From Orientallactaga sibirica (lineage: Eukaryota > Chordata > Mammalia > Rodentia > Dipodidae): a stretch of DNA of 64,000 bases. The DNA is taken from contig JAEOAD010000012.1 in assembly GCA_036365145.1 (NCBI GenBank), positions 43,717,001-43,781,000 of the forward strand, in the 5' to 3' direction. The notes beneath the pieces were generated by a model. The model was not told where the DNA came from. It saw only the letters and a list, made by a program, of their open reading frames with translations, and ran no database searches. Both the position numbers and the translations under genes were made by a program. This document shows, one piece after another, positions 1 through 10,610 of the stretch. Each line of letters opens with the position of its first letter. Within the stretch, counting starts at the first letter, position 1.

Positions 1-1110
1 TATGCATAGAATTCCATAATGTAAATATACCACATCTTGGTTATCCATTCATCTAATGATTGACATCCGGGATGATTCCAGCACTTAGCTATTATGAATT
101 GAGCAGCTATAAACATTTTTGAGCAAATATCTCTAATTTGAGGCTTGGAGCTTTTAGGGTAAATGCCCAGTAAGGGAATAACTGGCTCTGATAGTAGGTC
201 TATAGTCATTCTTTTCAGGATCTCCATATAGCTTTCCATAGTGGTTGTACCATTTTACATTCCCACCAAGAGTGAAAGAGGGTTCCTATTTCTCCACAGC
301 TTCGCCAGCATTTGTTTTCATTATTTTTTGTTTGTTTGTTTGTTTGTTTGTTTGTTTGTTTGTTTGTTTTAATGTTAGCTATCCTTACTGGGGTAAGGTG
401 GAATCTCATAGTTGTTTTAATTTTCATTTCCCTAATGATTAAGGATGTTGAACATTTTCTTAAGTGTGTGTTTGCCATTTGTATTTCTTTCTCCCTGTGT
501 AGTTCTCTGCCTCATTTTGGGAGTGGGTTGTTTGACATGTTTTTGTTTAGGCTTTGGAGTTCTTTGTAAATTATAGAAATGAGGCCTCTGTCAGTTGTAC
601 AGCTGGCAAAAATTTTCTCCCATTCTGTAGGTAATCTTTTGGCTTTGGTTATTGTTTATTTGTCTGTGAAAAACTGTTTCAGCTTCATGAGATCCCGATG
701 GTTGAGTGATTGTCCTGTGCTGCTGGGGTTTTGTTCAAGAAGTTTTTTACCACTCCTATGTCATGGAAGGTTCCTCCTATTTTTTATTCCAGTAGTAGCA
801 GAGTTTCCTGTTTTTTATTGAGGGCTTTGATCCATTGGAACTTGATTTTTGTGCACTATGAGATGCGTGGATCGAGTTTCATTTTCCTACATATGGTTGC
901 CCAGTTTGCCCATCAACATTTGTTGAAGATACTGTCTTTTTTTCCCAGTCTACATTGATAGGACTCTTTTGTCAAATATCAAGTAGCTGTAGTTACTTGA
1001 CCCAAAGACTGGATCCTCTATTCTGTTCCATTGGTCTATATTCCTGTTCTTATGACAGTACCATGTTGTTTTTATTACTGTGATTTTGTAGTATAGCTTT
1101 AGATCAGTGT
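1..1110 (-). pseudogene. L1 ORF2 C-terminal fragment (post-RT region and zinc-knuckle area)
   Basis: The fragment encodes the part of ORF2p that follows the reverse transcriptase. At 478-215 a minus-strand frame reads [17 protein letters not shown], then [19 protein letters not shown], the conserved C-terminal Cys/His-rich segment of L1 ORF2p. Further upstream in the element (about 1108-950) the frame reads [16 protein letters not shown] and [11 protein letters not shown], also typical of ORF2p. Several frameshifts and stops separate these blocks, and a simple-repeat insertion lies at 326-369. By family knowledge this region would help bind RNA and support target-primed reverse transcription. 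Without endonuclease and RT domains it is inert. It is truncated at the window start. Confidence 0.92.
326..369. repeat. (TTTG)n tetranucleotide tract inside L1 ORF2
   Basis: About eleven TTTG units. On the L1 sense strand they read as repeats of Asn-Lys-Gln-Thr, so the local frame stays open through the tract. Ordinary ORF2p has only a short Lys/Asn-rich linker here, so this is an expansion within coding sequence. Confidence 0.9.
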
Positions 1111-1922
1111 TCTATTTCCAGCCCTTCTGGCTTTGATTATTTCCATTGAGAAGTCTGAGGTGATTCTGATGGGATTATCTTTATTTGTAATGTGTTGTTT
1201 CTCCCTAGCTGCTTTTAGGACTTTCTCCTTGTTATCAATATTTAGGGTTTTAATGATAACATGTCTTGGAGATTTTCTCCTTTGGTCCAGTCTGTTTGGA
1301 GTTCTGTTAGCTTCTTGTACCTTTATAGGACTTTCTTTTGAGAGATTGGGGAAGTTCTCTTCAATAATTTTGTTGAATAGGTTCTCGACTCCTTTGGTCT
1401 GAATTTCTTCCCCTTCTGGTATTCCCATGATCCTAATGTTGGAACATTTAAGGTTATCCCTCGTTTCCTGCCTGTTCTGTTCACAAAAATTTTTGAGCTT
1501 ATTGAAACTTTGTATTCACATGCTGTTTCTTCTCTCCCGTCTTCCTATTCTGAGTTTCTATCATCCACATAGCTGACTCTATTCTTGAGAGCTTCGATAG
1601 ACTTTTGGGTTTGTTCAATTTGGTTTGTATTTTCTATTGCTTTTTTATGTATAGTTTCCAATCCTCTTTCAAGTTCCCTTTTCACATCTTTTTCTGATTT
1701 TTTTAGTGCTTCTTGGAATTCATCCTTGCATTTATTTTGGAGTCCTTCCTGGTTCTTTTCTATTAGGTCTAATCTTGTGAGAACAGCATTCATACAATTA
1801 CTGGCCCTTTGTTGATTTTCTACAAGTTTTGCTATTTTCTTGGCTAGGGTTGCATTGCTTATGTCTTCATTTTGGGGTTCTGAGCTTATTATCTCTTCTA
1901 TGTTTTGGTTAGAGACATCCAT
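1100..1922 (-). pseudogene. L1 ORF1 (RNA-binding chaperone), frameshifted and C-terminally lost
   Basis: The start codon at 1922 opens a 125-codon frame (MDVSNQNIEEI...) rich in Glu, Lys, Gln and Leu, fitting the ORF1p coiled coil used for trimerisation. A frameshift or stop near 1545 ends it. The RRM and C-terminal domain follow in another frame: IRIMGIPEGEE, then FNKIIEENFPNLS, RTPNRLDQRRKSPRHVI and KVLKAAREKQHIT, down to MEIIKARRAG. These are hallmark ORF1p blocks, with RxxxPRHxI being the RNA-binding core. The final part of the C-terminal domain is missing because the element jumps to ORF2 at about 1108-1120. The native protein coats L1 RNA in the cytoplasmic RNP; this copy cannot produce it. 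Confidence 0.92.
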
Positions 1923-2276
1923 TGTGGGACTGGGCAGTCTTGTTGGATTTACTTGTATGTGAGTGCATGGTCAGGTGGCCCAAGGGGCAGGGGTTTTGGG
2001 GCAATGGGTCAAAGCAGGCTGCTGTTACATCTGGGCTGCAGAGGTGAGGAGTATGGCAAAGCGTGGTTGTTCTGTGATGGTGAGGGTTGAGGGGATGGGA
2101 CAGTGGGTTGTTGGGTCTATGTGTCAGGCAGTTGCTGGGGTTGCAGGGTCCTGTGACAAGGCAGAGCAGGGATGTGGGATTTCTACAGGTCAGGTGAAGC
2201 ATATGGGGGGGAATTGGTGGTGGTCCAGGTGGGGTGGCAGGAAAGGGAGGGAATGGTGAAGAATAAATTTTTTGGC

Positions 2277-2300
2277 CTGGGTCTGGGTCTGGGTCTGGGT
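2277..2300. repeat. (CTGGGT)4 hexanucleotide array in L1 5' UTR
   Basis: Four uninterrupted 6-bp units, visible directly, within the G-rich L1 leader. Confidence 0.95.
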
Positions 2301-2469
2301 CAGGGAAGGGACCCAGGGAGAGAAGGTGGGGTAGTGGATTGGATGGCGTTTGGCCTTTGAGTTGGTAGTTCCCATGCCCTGGGAAGGGGTTCACACACCT
2401 AGAGGTGGGGCCAGCAGCAGCAATGAGGATGGAGCTGGCATGTGGGGGTCCTGTATGTGTGGGGGGTGA

Positions 2470-2640
2470 TTTCACTGGTGAAGTTCCCACTGGCACTGAG
2501 GGTGGGGGTGGGGTGGCATGGGCACCTTGTGAGTGAGGTTCCTCACCGGCACAGAGGGTGGGGGCAGGAAGGCATGGGGACCCTGGGGGTGAGTTTCCTC
2601 ACCAGCATGGAGGGTGGGGGCAGTATGACACTGGTGATGG
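2470..2640. repeat. 56-bp tandem repeat, about 2.7 units
   Basis: Units begin at 2492 and 2548, with a partial unit at 2604; the end of an earlier unit precedes 2492. Each has the core gagggtgggggc/tggg and ends in ttcctcacc. Units differ at several positions, so the array is not recent. It resembles the monomer arrays of rodent L1 promoters in position and style, though the unit is shorter than mouse monomers. Confidence 0.85.
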
Positions 2641-2950
2641 AGCTTGCTTGTGGAGCTCCACAGTGGAGTAAACCTAGGGCAGGGATACACTTGCCTGCTG
2701 ACTTGAGTCTGCTTAGCTAGTGTAGGAGGAACGTCCAGCTGGGTTAAGGTGGCTGTCTGAGGGGAAATTGGCTGACTGGTGGGTCCCCCAAGACTGTGAG
2801 AATCTGAGGATTCCCTGCTCTGGTCCTCAGTGCCCTCCCGCCAAACCCTAATGCACCCTAAAGGTCTTGCCTTTGTTTATGCACCAGGTGAAGCATGTTT
2901 AGTTGGGCCCCATAGATGTTCCAGTGTTCTTTCTATTTCTTCAGCCATTC

Positions 2951-5050
2951 TTGACTTTATTCTTAAATTTATTAAAATATTTGGCATTAGGTGATTTTAT
3001 GTAAAATTAAGCTCTTTAATTATTATGAGTAATCTTTATACAAATTAAGTCAGAATCTTACCTACAAAAATCAATTTGTTTAACTCAGAAATCAGAAGGA
3101 CAAGTAGAAATCCTCTATGTTCCAAATAATCCCAGAGCTTAACCAAAAGAAGAAATTTGAAATAAAATGCTCTAACAACTTAATTTATTTAACTTCTATT
3201 TGAGGTTTTATGTCAAGTTTAGACTTTTTCTTATTTTCCATTCCTAGAAATTAAGATGAGAAGAAACATTAAAAATAAGAGGTAGATAGTTGAATAAATA
3301 TTTGACTAAAATTATTTTAGTTTCAATAAAATTTACATTATATGAAAACATTCAAAGCTATTTTATACTCAAACAATTAAAAAACAACCATCTCAAATTA
3401 AAGTGACTGCTTAAATAATTTAGATACAAACTTCCTTGCATGTGGTTTCCTGAATAAGCACCTGAAAAATAATATGCAGTTTGCTGTTAGGAGGCAATAC
3501 CACATCTTACTTTCGTAGACAATTTAACAGAAATCATTTCCTGAGAGTTACTTATCTCTTTAGCACTTAAACTTGGGAGAATAAATGCATTTGGATAATG
3601 AGAAAGTTTTCAAGGACCAGTCTTCTTTGCCTTTTTAAACCCACAGTAGGCAGAAGTGGTCCTTTGCAAAAATGTATAATGAGCAAAAGTCCTATTAGTT
3701 CACAGGAAGATAACACATCTAGGTAAATTTTCATAAAACCACCAGTTATTTGTTTATTAATGCTAGCATTTTTGTAAGCTTGAGATTCAAGCATGTCTAT
3801 TTTTAAAACCTCATCACTGCATACTGAAGAAAAGCTCAGTTCAGTTAAAAACTATGACTGCTTTAAATAGGTATGACTGTTCATACCTATGTGCATTTTC
3901 TTAAGAAAATGATGTACCACTCAAGGTTATAAGTTTATAATACTCATTAGTGGCAATATTCATTTTTATTATTTAATTATTATTATTATTCAAAATTCAC
4001 ACAGTGTTATTGTTAAATTCTGATGAGGATAATAGTGATGGGGAATTTACTTAGAAGACATGGACAGTCTTTTTTAGAGAACTGAATGTAATGACCGAAA
4101 ATGATGATTCTCTCTAACCCAAATTTCCATATTCTTTACAAATTTGCATATGTCAATTAATTTAAAATCTCAGAAAACAGAGACAACAGAAGCCATGAGA
4201 GTTACACATCTTAAATCAGTATTGCCAAATCAGATTTCACCTGCTATCCGTTTGTTAATAATAGCTAAGAATCAGCAAAGCAGCATTTCCTTTCACTTGT
4301 CTCCTGGAGAGAGGGTGTGAGAAAGCCTTTCAGTAACCAGTTGCAGTGATTCTTGGCCCACAGTGTGGGTTACACAGAGAGCCTGTTTCAGTCTCTTACT
4401 CTTTTCCCCTACTCTACTTCGGAATCCCTCACTTCACATACTATATCAGATCTGCTATGGTTCATTTTGCTGCTTTGGACTCATGTTTCTCAGCAGATTA
4501 AAATATAATCTAAGGGAGACTCAAAAGTGTTTATGTTGCCGAAGTTAGGAACACAAACCAGCCAGCCTCTTTTTTCCTAAGACTATTAGTCATCCACTTG
4601 CAACACATTGCAAGATCCTATTTCCATCAGTTTGTTTTATATATTCTAATCATTTCCTTCTGTTCTAGAATTCTACCTGAACTTTCCATTGTTTTGTATT
4701 ATATCTAGTTACCCTCTACATGACCTATGCTAAGTGAAAAATGTCTGACTCCAAAATGTTTGCTTCTTTGAAACTGGTAGATGTGATGAAGTTAAAGATT
4801 CTAAAAGTGGAAATGATTCTGATTATCTGTGTGGATCTAATGCATAATCACAAAGTTTGCTGTGTGAAAAAGAAGTCATATGCCTGGGAGGGAAATAGCA
4901 AAAGATTTGATTAAAGTGAAGATGTGGACATGAGCCAAAGAATGCAGAATCATACAATAAAAACATTTAAAAAGGCAAAGAAACATACTGTTCCTTTTAA
5001 ACCTGCAAAATGAAAAAAGTCTTGGAACCCACTTTGGTTTTAGCCTAAAG
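2951..5050. other. Unique AT-rich sequence, no feature recognised
   Basis: About 2.1 kb of AT-rich DNA without a SINE, LINE or coding signal that I can recognise. It has short TTA/ATT runs around 3966-3992. Frames here are short and lack codon structure. Confidence 0.6.
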
Positions 5051-5054
5051 AGAC

Positions 5055-5155
5055 TTTTTTTTTTTTTTTTTTTTTTTTTTCGTTTGCAATGTCAGGGATT
5101 GAATATGGAGCCTCACATAAGCAAGTGAGCATTTTACCATGAGCTAAATATAACA
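5055..5155 (-). mobile_element. Old ID-like (tRNA-Ala-headed) SINE
   Basis: A 26-base poly-T run (5055-5080) is followed by sequence matching the complement of an ID-type head: 'cagggattgaa', 'aagtgagcattttaccatg' and 'gagcta' correspond to the B box, acceptor-side spacer and A box of a tRNA-Ala-like promoter. It is degenerate and short. Confidence 0.55.
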
Positions 5156-5512
5156 AGATACCAACAAGATAAATTTTGGACTTTCAACCATCAAGCTTAG
5201 GCCAATACATTTGTTTTTTTTTTTTTTTTTTTAAGGGAATAATGGATATGTGTTACTTTATTATAGCAGAAGCTAGCAACTACTACTTACCTGCATGTTT
5301 TTTTCACAACTAGAAATATCTAAACTTTATATAGGTATACTAATGAAAAGAACCAAATATACAGATTCACAAAAAGTAGGTATCTATTCTCATTTCACAG
5401 ATATACAATACCAGAAGCAAGATTGCCATACTTTTAGTATTTTTTTGTTGATGTCAACATATACTAATACTGTCCACATTTTCTTTTTGGTATTATGGAG
5501 TGTCTGTCTTAG

Positions 5513-5688
5513 ATATTTTTTTGAGAGAGAGAGAATGAGAATGGGTACACTAGGGCATTTTTCCACTACAAATAAACCCAAGCATATGCATGTACTACCT
5601 TGTCCATCTAGCTTTATGTGACTTCTAGGTAATCAAACCTGGGGCACAAGGCTTTGAAAGAAAGCCCCATTAACCCTTAACCCTTATT
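5513..5688 (-). mobile_element. DIP-a SINE, head truncated
   Basis: Reverse-oriented copy: gagaga-rich tail, gaatgggtacac, 'ccactacaaataaaccca' and the complement of the B-box region 'aatcaaacctgggg'. The A-box end that normally reads taagccatctctccagccc is missing or eroded beyond about 5688. The divergence suggests an older insertion. Confidence 0.75.
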
Positions 5689-5957
5689 TATATGTTTTAA
5701 TAACCACATGACAAGCTGAAATCAATGAAAAGGATGAATTTCAATACTATTAATAATCATAAGCCCTACATTTTCTAGGTATTTTGCTGCTAGCCTGAAG
5801 AGGTATGACATTTAATTAATCACATACAACTCTGCTCAGTTCACTGATGAAAAGTAAGAGTATTTATTTTATTTATTTTAAGTGTAGTGTATTTATTTTA
5901 AGAATGCTGATTGAAATAACATAATATTTAGTGTCGTTTAGTGATAATTTATTTTTT

Positions 5958-6238
5958 TATTTTTTTTAAACTTTTTATTTTTTATAATTTTTTTGGAGAG
6001 AGACACAAAGAGAGAGAGAGAGAGAGAGAGGAAGACAGAGATGGTAGCGCCAGCACTGTCTCAGCTGCTCTGAAGGAAATCCAGATATGTGCCCCCCCTT
6101 GTAGTCAAGTGCGGCATTGCGCCCTTGCGTCACTTTGCATCTGGCTAAACGTGGGACCTGGAGACTGGAACCACTGGAGATTGGAACCAGTGTTCCTAGG
6201 CTGAGGATGCCTTAACCCCTAAGCCATCTCTCCAGCCC
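5958..6238 (-). mobile_element. DIP-b SINE with duplicated B-box segment
   Basis: Nearly full length: T-rich tail, (GA)n, 'cagctgctctgaaggaaatc', the DIP-b-specific block 'gtgcggcattgcgcccttg' and the head 'aagccatctctccagccc'. Near 6165-6195 the B-box sequence appears twice (ctggagactggaaccact, then ctggagattggaaccagt). The same duplication occurs in the plus-strand copies at 23372 and 26046. Confidence 0.9.
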
Positions 6239-6989
6239 GTTTGCGATACTTTTTAGGTAACATATTTTTGACTAGTTAATTTAAAAAATCTGGGTTGAGC
6301 TGTTAATTAAATTCTTGGATTCTTTTATTTCTTTTCATATTCAATATATTTCAAAACAATAGTTCCAATAACGTATGTACTAGAATCACCTGCATGATTT
6401 ATAAAGCGCATTCATAATCTCCATCAGGCAAAAAAAAAAATCCCTCAATAAAATTTGAATATTTGAAAAAATATTGTATGCTATTTATTTCTAAAAATAA
6501 TAGCAGAATATTTTGTTACTAAAATTTGAGGAATACCAACTTTTCTTTCCTTTGTTGCTTATTCATAATTATTTTCTAAATGCATTTTGATCCACACAAC
6601 TTAATGCTAAAAAGTAACAGTCTCAGCCTTCCTCACACATCAGAAGACATTTTAGAATGTATTTTCTTCTTCCTTTAACCCTTTCTCATTGATTATTTGT
6701 ATTCTCTGTTTTTAGTGCTAGCTCCAGATTTCTTTTAAAATGTCATTCACTCATCTATTGTCAGTTTTTCACCACAATACTAGAGTTTTATTAAAAATAA
6801 TTTTAATTAATTTTCAGGTGTTTTTAAACATTATCACTCTTCTACTTTTAATATCCTTAAACATGGTATTATATCTCAAAGCCATATTAAGCTGTTATTT
6901 AGAACTCCAAACACAGTTGTGGCAAAAGGTATTTTAAGTTTTTGGAAGAGCTTGAAATTTTGTTATGTTTTGTTGTATACCTTTTTGTT
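6239..6989. other. Unique AT-rich spacer
   Basis: About 750 bases, AT-rich with T and A runs. No repeat family or coding signal recognised. Confidence 0.55.
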
Positions 6990-7140
6990 TTTTTAAACAG
7001 AGTGTCGTATATCCGAGGATGACCTTAAACTTGAAGTTTAAATGAGGATGATTTTGAACTTCTGATGCTCCTGCCTACACTTCCTTAGTATAGGAAGACA
7101 GGCATGTCCTAGCTCCAATATGTACCGACCAATGCCAGCA
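6990..7140 (-). mobile_element. Possible very degenerate B1/7SL-like SINE
   Basis: Order of motifs resembles a reversed 7SL-derived SINE: T-run, 'gatgaccttaaacttg', 'gatgctcctgcctacactt', then an eroded end 'gacaggcatgtcctagctcc'. Identity is low, so this is tentative. Confidence 0.35.
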
Positions 7141-7278
7141 ACGGTGACAGTTTAAAGCAGAAATGTTCCTGATTTACTTCCTTGTCCAGAACGTATGTGA
7201 TACTTCATGCTTCTTAGCAGAGGGAAGTATATAAGCAAAAATTGCAAAGCAAATTATCCATTTGTAACTGTAGCTCCC

Positions 7279-7281
<3 letters not shown>

Positions 7282-7314
<33 letters not shown>
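7282..7314. repeat. (AC)n microsatellite
   Basis: About 16 uninterrupted AC dinucleotides. Confidence 0.97.
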
Positions 7315-7316
<2 letters not shown>

Positions 7317-7620
7317 TACACACATGTTATAACTTTGATCCCCTCGTCCTAACTCCCACTAGCCTGGGGGCCCTCCTCCATGGGTTATGGTGATCACTGT
7401 GGGGTCATGAATACCTTGGTTAGTCCCTATGGGGTAGCCTCAGGTGCCTACCAATTATGTGGCTCTTACAGCCTTTGCATGTTGCATTTCTCCAGTATTC
7501 TCTTTATCTTTGGACCAAACTCTGCAGTTTCCATCCTTGATGAACATATCCATGTTAGATGAATACTTTTTTATTGTAATTGTGCCTCATTGTGATCCAG
7601 TGAGTACAATAGCATTTGTG

Positions 7621-7941
7621 GTGTGGTGTGTGTGTGTGTGTGTGTGTGCTTTGTGCACAAGTGTTTGTAGACAAGAGTGCCCTATGTGAGCATGTGGTGT
7701 CCAGAGGAAAATGTTGGATCCTTTTCATGCTTTCTTGAGATAAGTCTCTCTCTCTCAACCTGTAGCTAAAGAGTTTTGGAAGCCCCAGAGGAATGGTTCT
7801 CTGTTCCCCACAGGACTGAAGTTACAGGCATGTGTGGCCATTCTCAGCTATTTCCATAGGTGCTGGAGAATTGAACTCAGATTGTCCCGGGCCCTCATGT
7901 TTGTTCAAGTGCTCTTAACCACAAAGTTATCTTTCTAGCCC
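7621..7941 (-). mobile_element. Old B3/B4-like rodent SINE with (GT)n end
   Basis: The (GT)n run at 7627-7648 leads into 'tggtgtccagaggaaaatg', 'aagttacaggcatgtgtgg', 'ggagaattgaactcagatt' and 'gtgctcttaaccacaaagtt'. The last two are the complement of a tRNA-like B box and A box. This arrangement is typical of old tRNA-headed rodent SINEs. The exact family name is not verified. Confidence 0.7.
7627..7648. repeat. (GT)n microsatellite
   Basis: Eleven TG units at the tail side of the old SINE spanning 7621-7941. Confidence 0.95.
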
Positions 7942-8790
7942 CTTTCTAAAACTGAAATTTTAAATATTTTATGAACTTTCTAAATTCGGTAAATATTTAA
8001 CTGAATATTCTGCATTTTTGCTATAAAATTTTGTATATATTGTGTAGCAACAGCTATAGAGAATGTTAGACATAGACAATAGGTCAGACACATTGATTAT
8101 ATAGTTTAGAATTCAAATATGATAACTCAAATAATTGACCTAAATTAAATATACTTCATGTAAAAATTTTACAGATTCAGTATATAGAAAATGTATCTAA
8201 GTATATATTAATTAATTGATAGAATATAAGAATTTTAAGTAAATATGTTGGAAATATTAGATAGAATTCTGTTATTCCTAAGTAAAAGTATCTACTCTAT
8301 ATGTGGTGGGTACAGATAAAAAAGACTGCTCTTCAGATTTATGTAGCTCACAACTTATTTAGTTATAAGAAAAATGGCTTTAGTGGTAAATCTTACAATA
8401 TTTATGGATTAAAGAAAAGTTGCATATAAGAAAAGAAAGCATAGCATTTCAGTATAAGCTAGTGTATATTAAAAAGTAAAATATATTAACTAATAATACA
8501 GCATGATTTGGGAGGTCTGATGATTTTATTATATGATGATGAATAAAATCAAGTTAAGTACAATGTGAACTGATGATTGCAAAACACAATAATATTAACA
8601 AAAAGCTTGATAACTTTAAGTATATGTAGAGTTTGGTAGCAGTAAACAGAAAAAAAATATGTAATATAATGGAATATTCTATAACAAATGGATAATAAAT
8701 ATGAATGAACATAAGAACAGAATCATGAATACATGTTTACTAGCACTTTATAGACTAAACCCATTCATAAGGTTTATTAAAAGAAAGAGT
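7942..8790. other. Unique AT-rich spacer
   Basis: About 850 bases, strongly AT-rich, no recognisable repeat or gene signal. Confidence 0.55.
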
Positions 8791-9010
8791 GATATGGTGG
8801 AGAAATGGATCAGTAATTAAAGGTGTTTGCTTGCAAAGCCTGAGGGTCTGGGTTTGAGCCCCAGCACCTCAGTGCAGACAGATGCACAAAGTGGCACATA
8901 CATCTCAAGTTCTTTTGTGGACAAAAGATATCTTGGCACACTCATTTTCTCTATGTCTCTGTCACTCTCTTGCCCCTTCTCTCACTCTCAAATAAATAAA
9001 TAAATAAATA
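8791..9010 (+). mobile_element. DIP-a SINE
   Basis: Plus-oriented copy: A-box region 'gagaaatggatcagtaatta', B box 'gggtttgagccccag', body 'gatgcacaaagtggcacat' and tail of CT-rich sequence followed by (AAAT)n ending at 9010. Moderately diverged. Confidence 0.9.
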
Positions 9011-9152
9011 TTATAAAAACATACTTGGTAAGTTATGACTATGTTAAGGAAATATCAATTGTTAACAAAACAGTGTGAAATTTAGCAATATTATTAGTGA
9101 CAAAATAAAGTTTAGAGGTGAAGAAAGTCAGGATGATTAAACTTGAAAGTAT

Positions 9153-9317
9153 AGATGCACAAAGGGGTGTATGTATCTAAAGGTCGTTTGCAGTGGCTGG
9201 ATCTCCAGATGCATACGCCCCATTGTGCATCTGGCTTATGTGGGTCCTGGAGAATCGAACCAGGGTCCTTTGGCTTTGCAGGCAAACACCAAAACTGCTA
9301 AGCCACCTCTCTAGCCC
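9153..9317. mobile_element. Inverted pair of DIP fragments (hairpin)
   Basis: 9153-9200 is the middle of a DIP-a SINE in plus orientation (gatgcacaaag... gcagtggctgg). 9201-9317 is the head half in minus orientation, ending aagccacctctctagccc. About 26 bases of the SINE body are present in both orientations, giving a short-loop inverted repeat. No A-rich tail is present. Confidence 0.8.
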
Positions 9318-9414
9318 AATAAGCTTACTTTTATTTTTTTTTTTGTATACTTTAGTGAACACTGTGTGATGGATTTTGTTTTTAGTAATATCTTCATTTA
9401 TTTTAATCTTTGTG

Positions 9415-9966
9415 AAAGTTTCCATGTGTGTGAGAGTGCTGATGTGTGTGAATGCTGCTGAGCATATGCCATGGCACACATGGATGCTAGACGATATTGG
9501 AAATTAGTCTTCATCTTCTGCCTTTCATTTAACTTATTTTTTTTTTTTTTTGAGAGAGTGAGAGTGATTGAGAGAGGGAAAGAGAGAGAGACAGAGAATG
9601 GGCATACCAGGTCTCTAGCCACTGCAAACAAACTCCAAATGCATGCACCACCTTGTGTATCTGGCTTTACGTAGCTACTGGGGAATTGAACCTGGGCCCT
9701 TTGGCTTTGCATGTAAGGGTCTTAACCACTATGTCATCTCTCCAGTCCCAATCTTCTACCTTCTATGAGGTAAGGTCTCTTATTATTTGCTGCTGTACAA
9801 ACTAGATTACTTGTCTTGAGAGCTTTACCACATTGCTATAGACACATTGGGATTAGAGACTTACATCATTGCATTTGGCTTCAAATGGATTCCAAAAATC
9901 TGAACTCAGGTCATCATGCTTATATGGTAGACACTGTATGCCTCACTGGGCCATCTCCTCAGCCCA
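9415..9966 (-). mobile_element. Old B3/B4-like SINE split by a younger DIP-a
   Basis: The GT-rich end (9415-9480) and the start of the body lie left of a DIP-a insertion. The remainder lies at 9750-9966 with 'gaactcaggtcatcatgct' and 'gggccatctcctcagccc'. It is the same family as the copy at 7621. The split shows this element predates DIP activity here. Confidence 0.7.
9537..9749 (-). mobile_element. DIP-a SINE nested in an older SINE
   Basis: Full-length reverse copy with T-run, (GA)-rich tail, gaatgggcataccagg and the head end catctctccagtccc. Flanks atcttctgccttt (left) and atcttctaccttc (right) look like a slightly diverged target-site duplication. Confidence 0.9.
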
Positions 9967-10062
9967 GCAGATGTTCTAAGACCACTTTTCTTAAGTTTAT
10001 CTGGGGTAATTGTCAGAAGAAATGTTTCAAATATTTTAATCCTGAGGATATTACAAATTTAT

Positions 10063-10610
10063 AAATTCGGATTATTCTTAGAATGGTATAGAGAATAGAT
10101 AGTTACAAAACTTGACCACATTCAGAAACATGAGTTAGGAAATACAGTACTTTATAAACAATTATGTCCACATTAAGCAAAGAAAAATTATAATAAAATA
10201 TTTAAAATAAAAATTATATTTGGTTTTGTTACTAACATTAACATTAAGTGGATAGTACACATTAGTGTACTATCATTTTGCTTAAAAAAATCTCCAGATT
10301 GCACTTGAGTGTGAGAAACATTTGTTTTCCTAATATATTAATTTCTAAATGTCTTGTCTCAAATTATGATAAGTTTAACTCAATATAGCCTCAAATTCAT
10401 TTCATTCTTCAAAGTTATCTTCTGAAATAGAAAGATGGCCTATTGATAGAAATAAAATATGAATAAACCACATCCCTCAGGTTTAAGACCAACTATATAC
10501 CGTATGTTACCGTATGTTCTTCAGGTTTTACTGGCACCATGGTTTGCAGACTGAGTTAAGGGTGAATCTGTAAGAAACACAGATTCTGATGAAATAGCAA
10601 ATCTTCAGTA
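10063..10610. other. Unique AT-rich spacer
   Basis: No repeat family recognised. A 10-base unit (accgtatgtt) occurs twice in tandem near 10499-10518, too short to interpret. Confidence 0.5.

Larger units (their letters stand above)
1..2950 (-). mobile_element. LINE-1 with internal deletion, 3' end cut by window edge
   Basis: Read on the minus strand this is a LINE-1 in the order GC-rich 5' UTR (about 2950-1923), ORF1 (1922 to about 1115) and ORF2 C-terminal region (about 1110 to 1). The endonuclease and reverse transcriptase of ORF2 are absent; ORF1 sequence runs straight into the distal part of ORF2. The element continues past base 1, so its 3' UTR and tail are outside the window. Both ORFs carry stops or frameshifts, so it cannot mobilise itself. 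The 5' boundary is judged only from the change from GC-rich to AT-rich DNA at about 2870-2950. Confidence 0.9.
1923..2950 (-). promoter_or_regulatory. L1 5' UTR (GC-rich, internal promoter region)
   Basis: About 1 kb of G-rich (plus strand) DNA immediately upstream of the ORF1 start, in sharp contrast to the AT-rich surroundings. It contains a 6-bp tandem array (2277-2300) and about three copies of a 56-bp unit (2470-2640). By family knowledge, rodent L1 5' UTRs carry the internal RNA polymerase II promoter and are often built of tandem units. No specific factor site is claimed. Open frames seen here on both strands are low-complexity by-products. Confidence 0.75.

Noticed and set aside
1909..2496. 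195-codon Pro/His-rich minus-strand frame
   Set aside because: Falls in the G-rich L1 5' UTR with tandem repeats; the frame is a by-product of base composition.
5214..5261. Second poly-T with nearby TTTATT
   Set aside because: Spacing is plausible for a retrocopy, but the following sequence is short, AT-rich and unrecognised, and TTTATT is common in such DNA.
10499..10518. Tandem 10-base repeat accgtatgtt
   Set aside because: Only two units; expected by chance or slippage at this scale.
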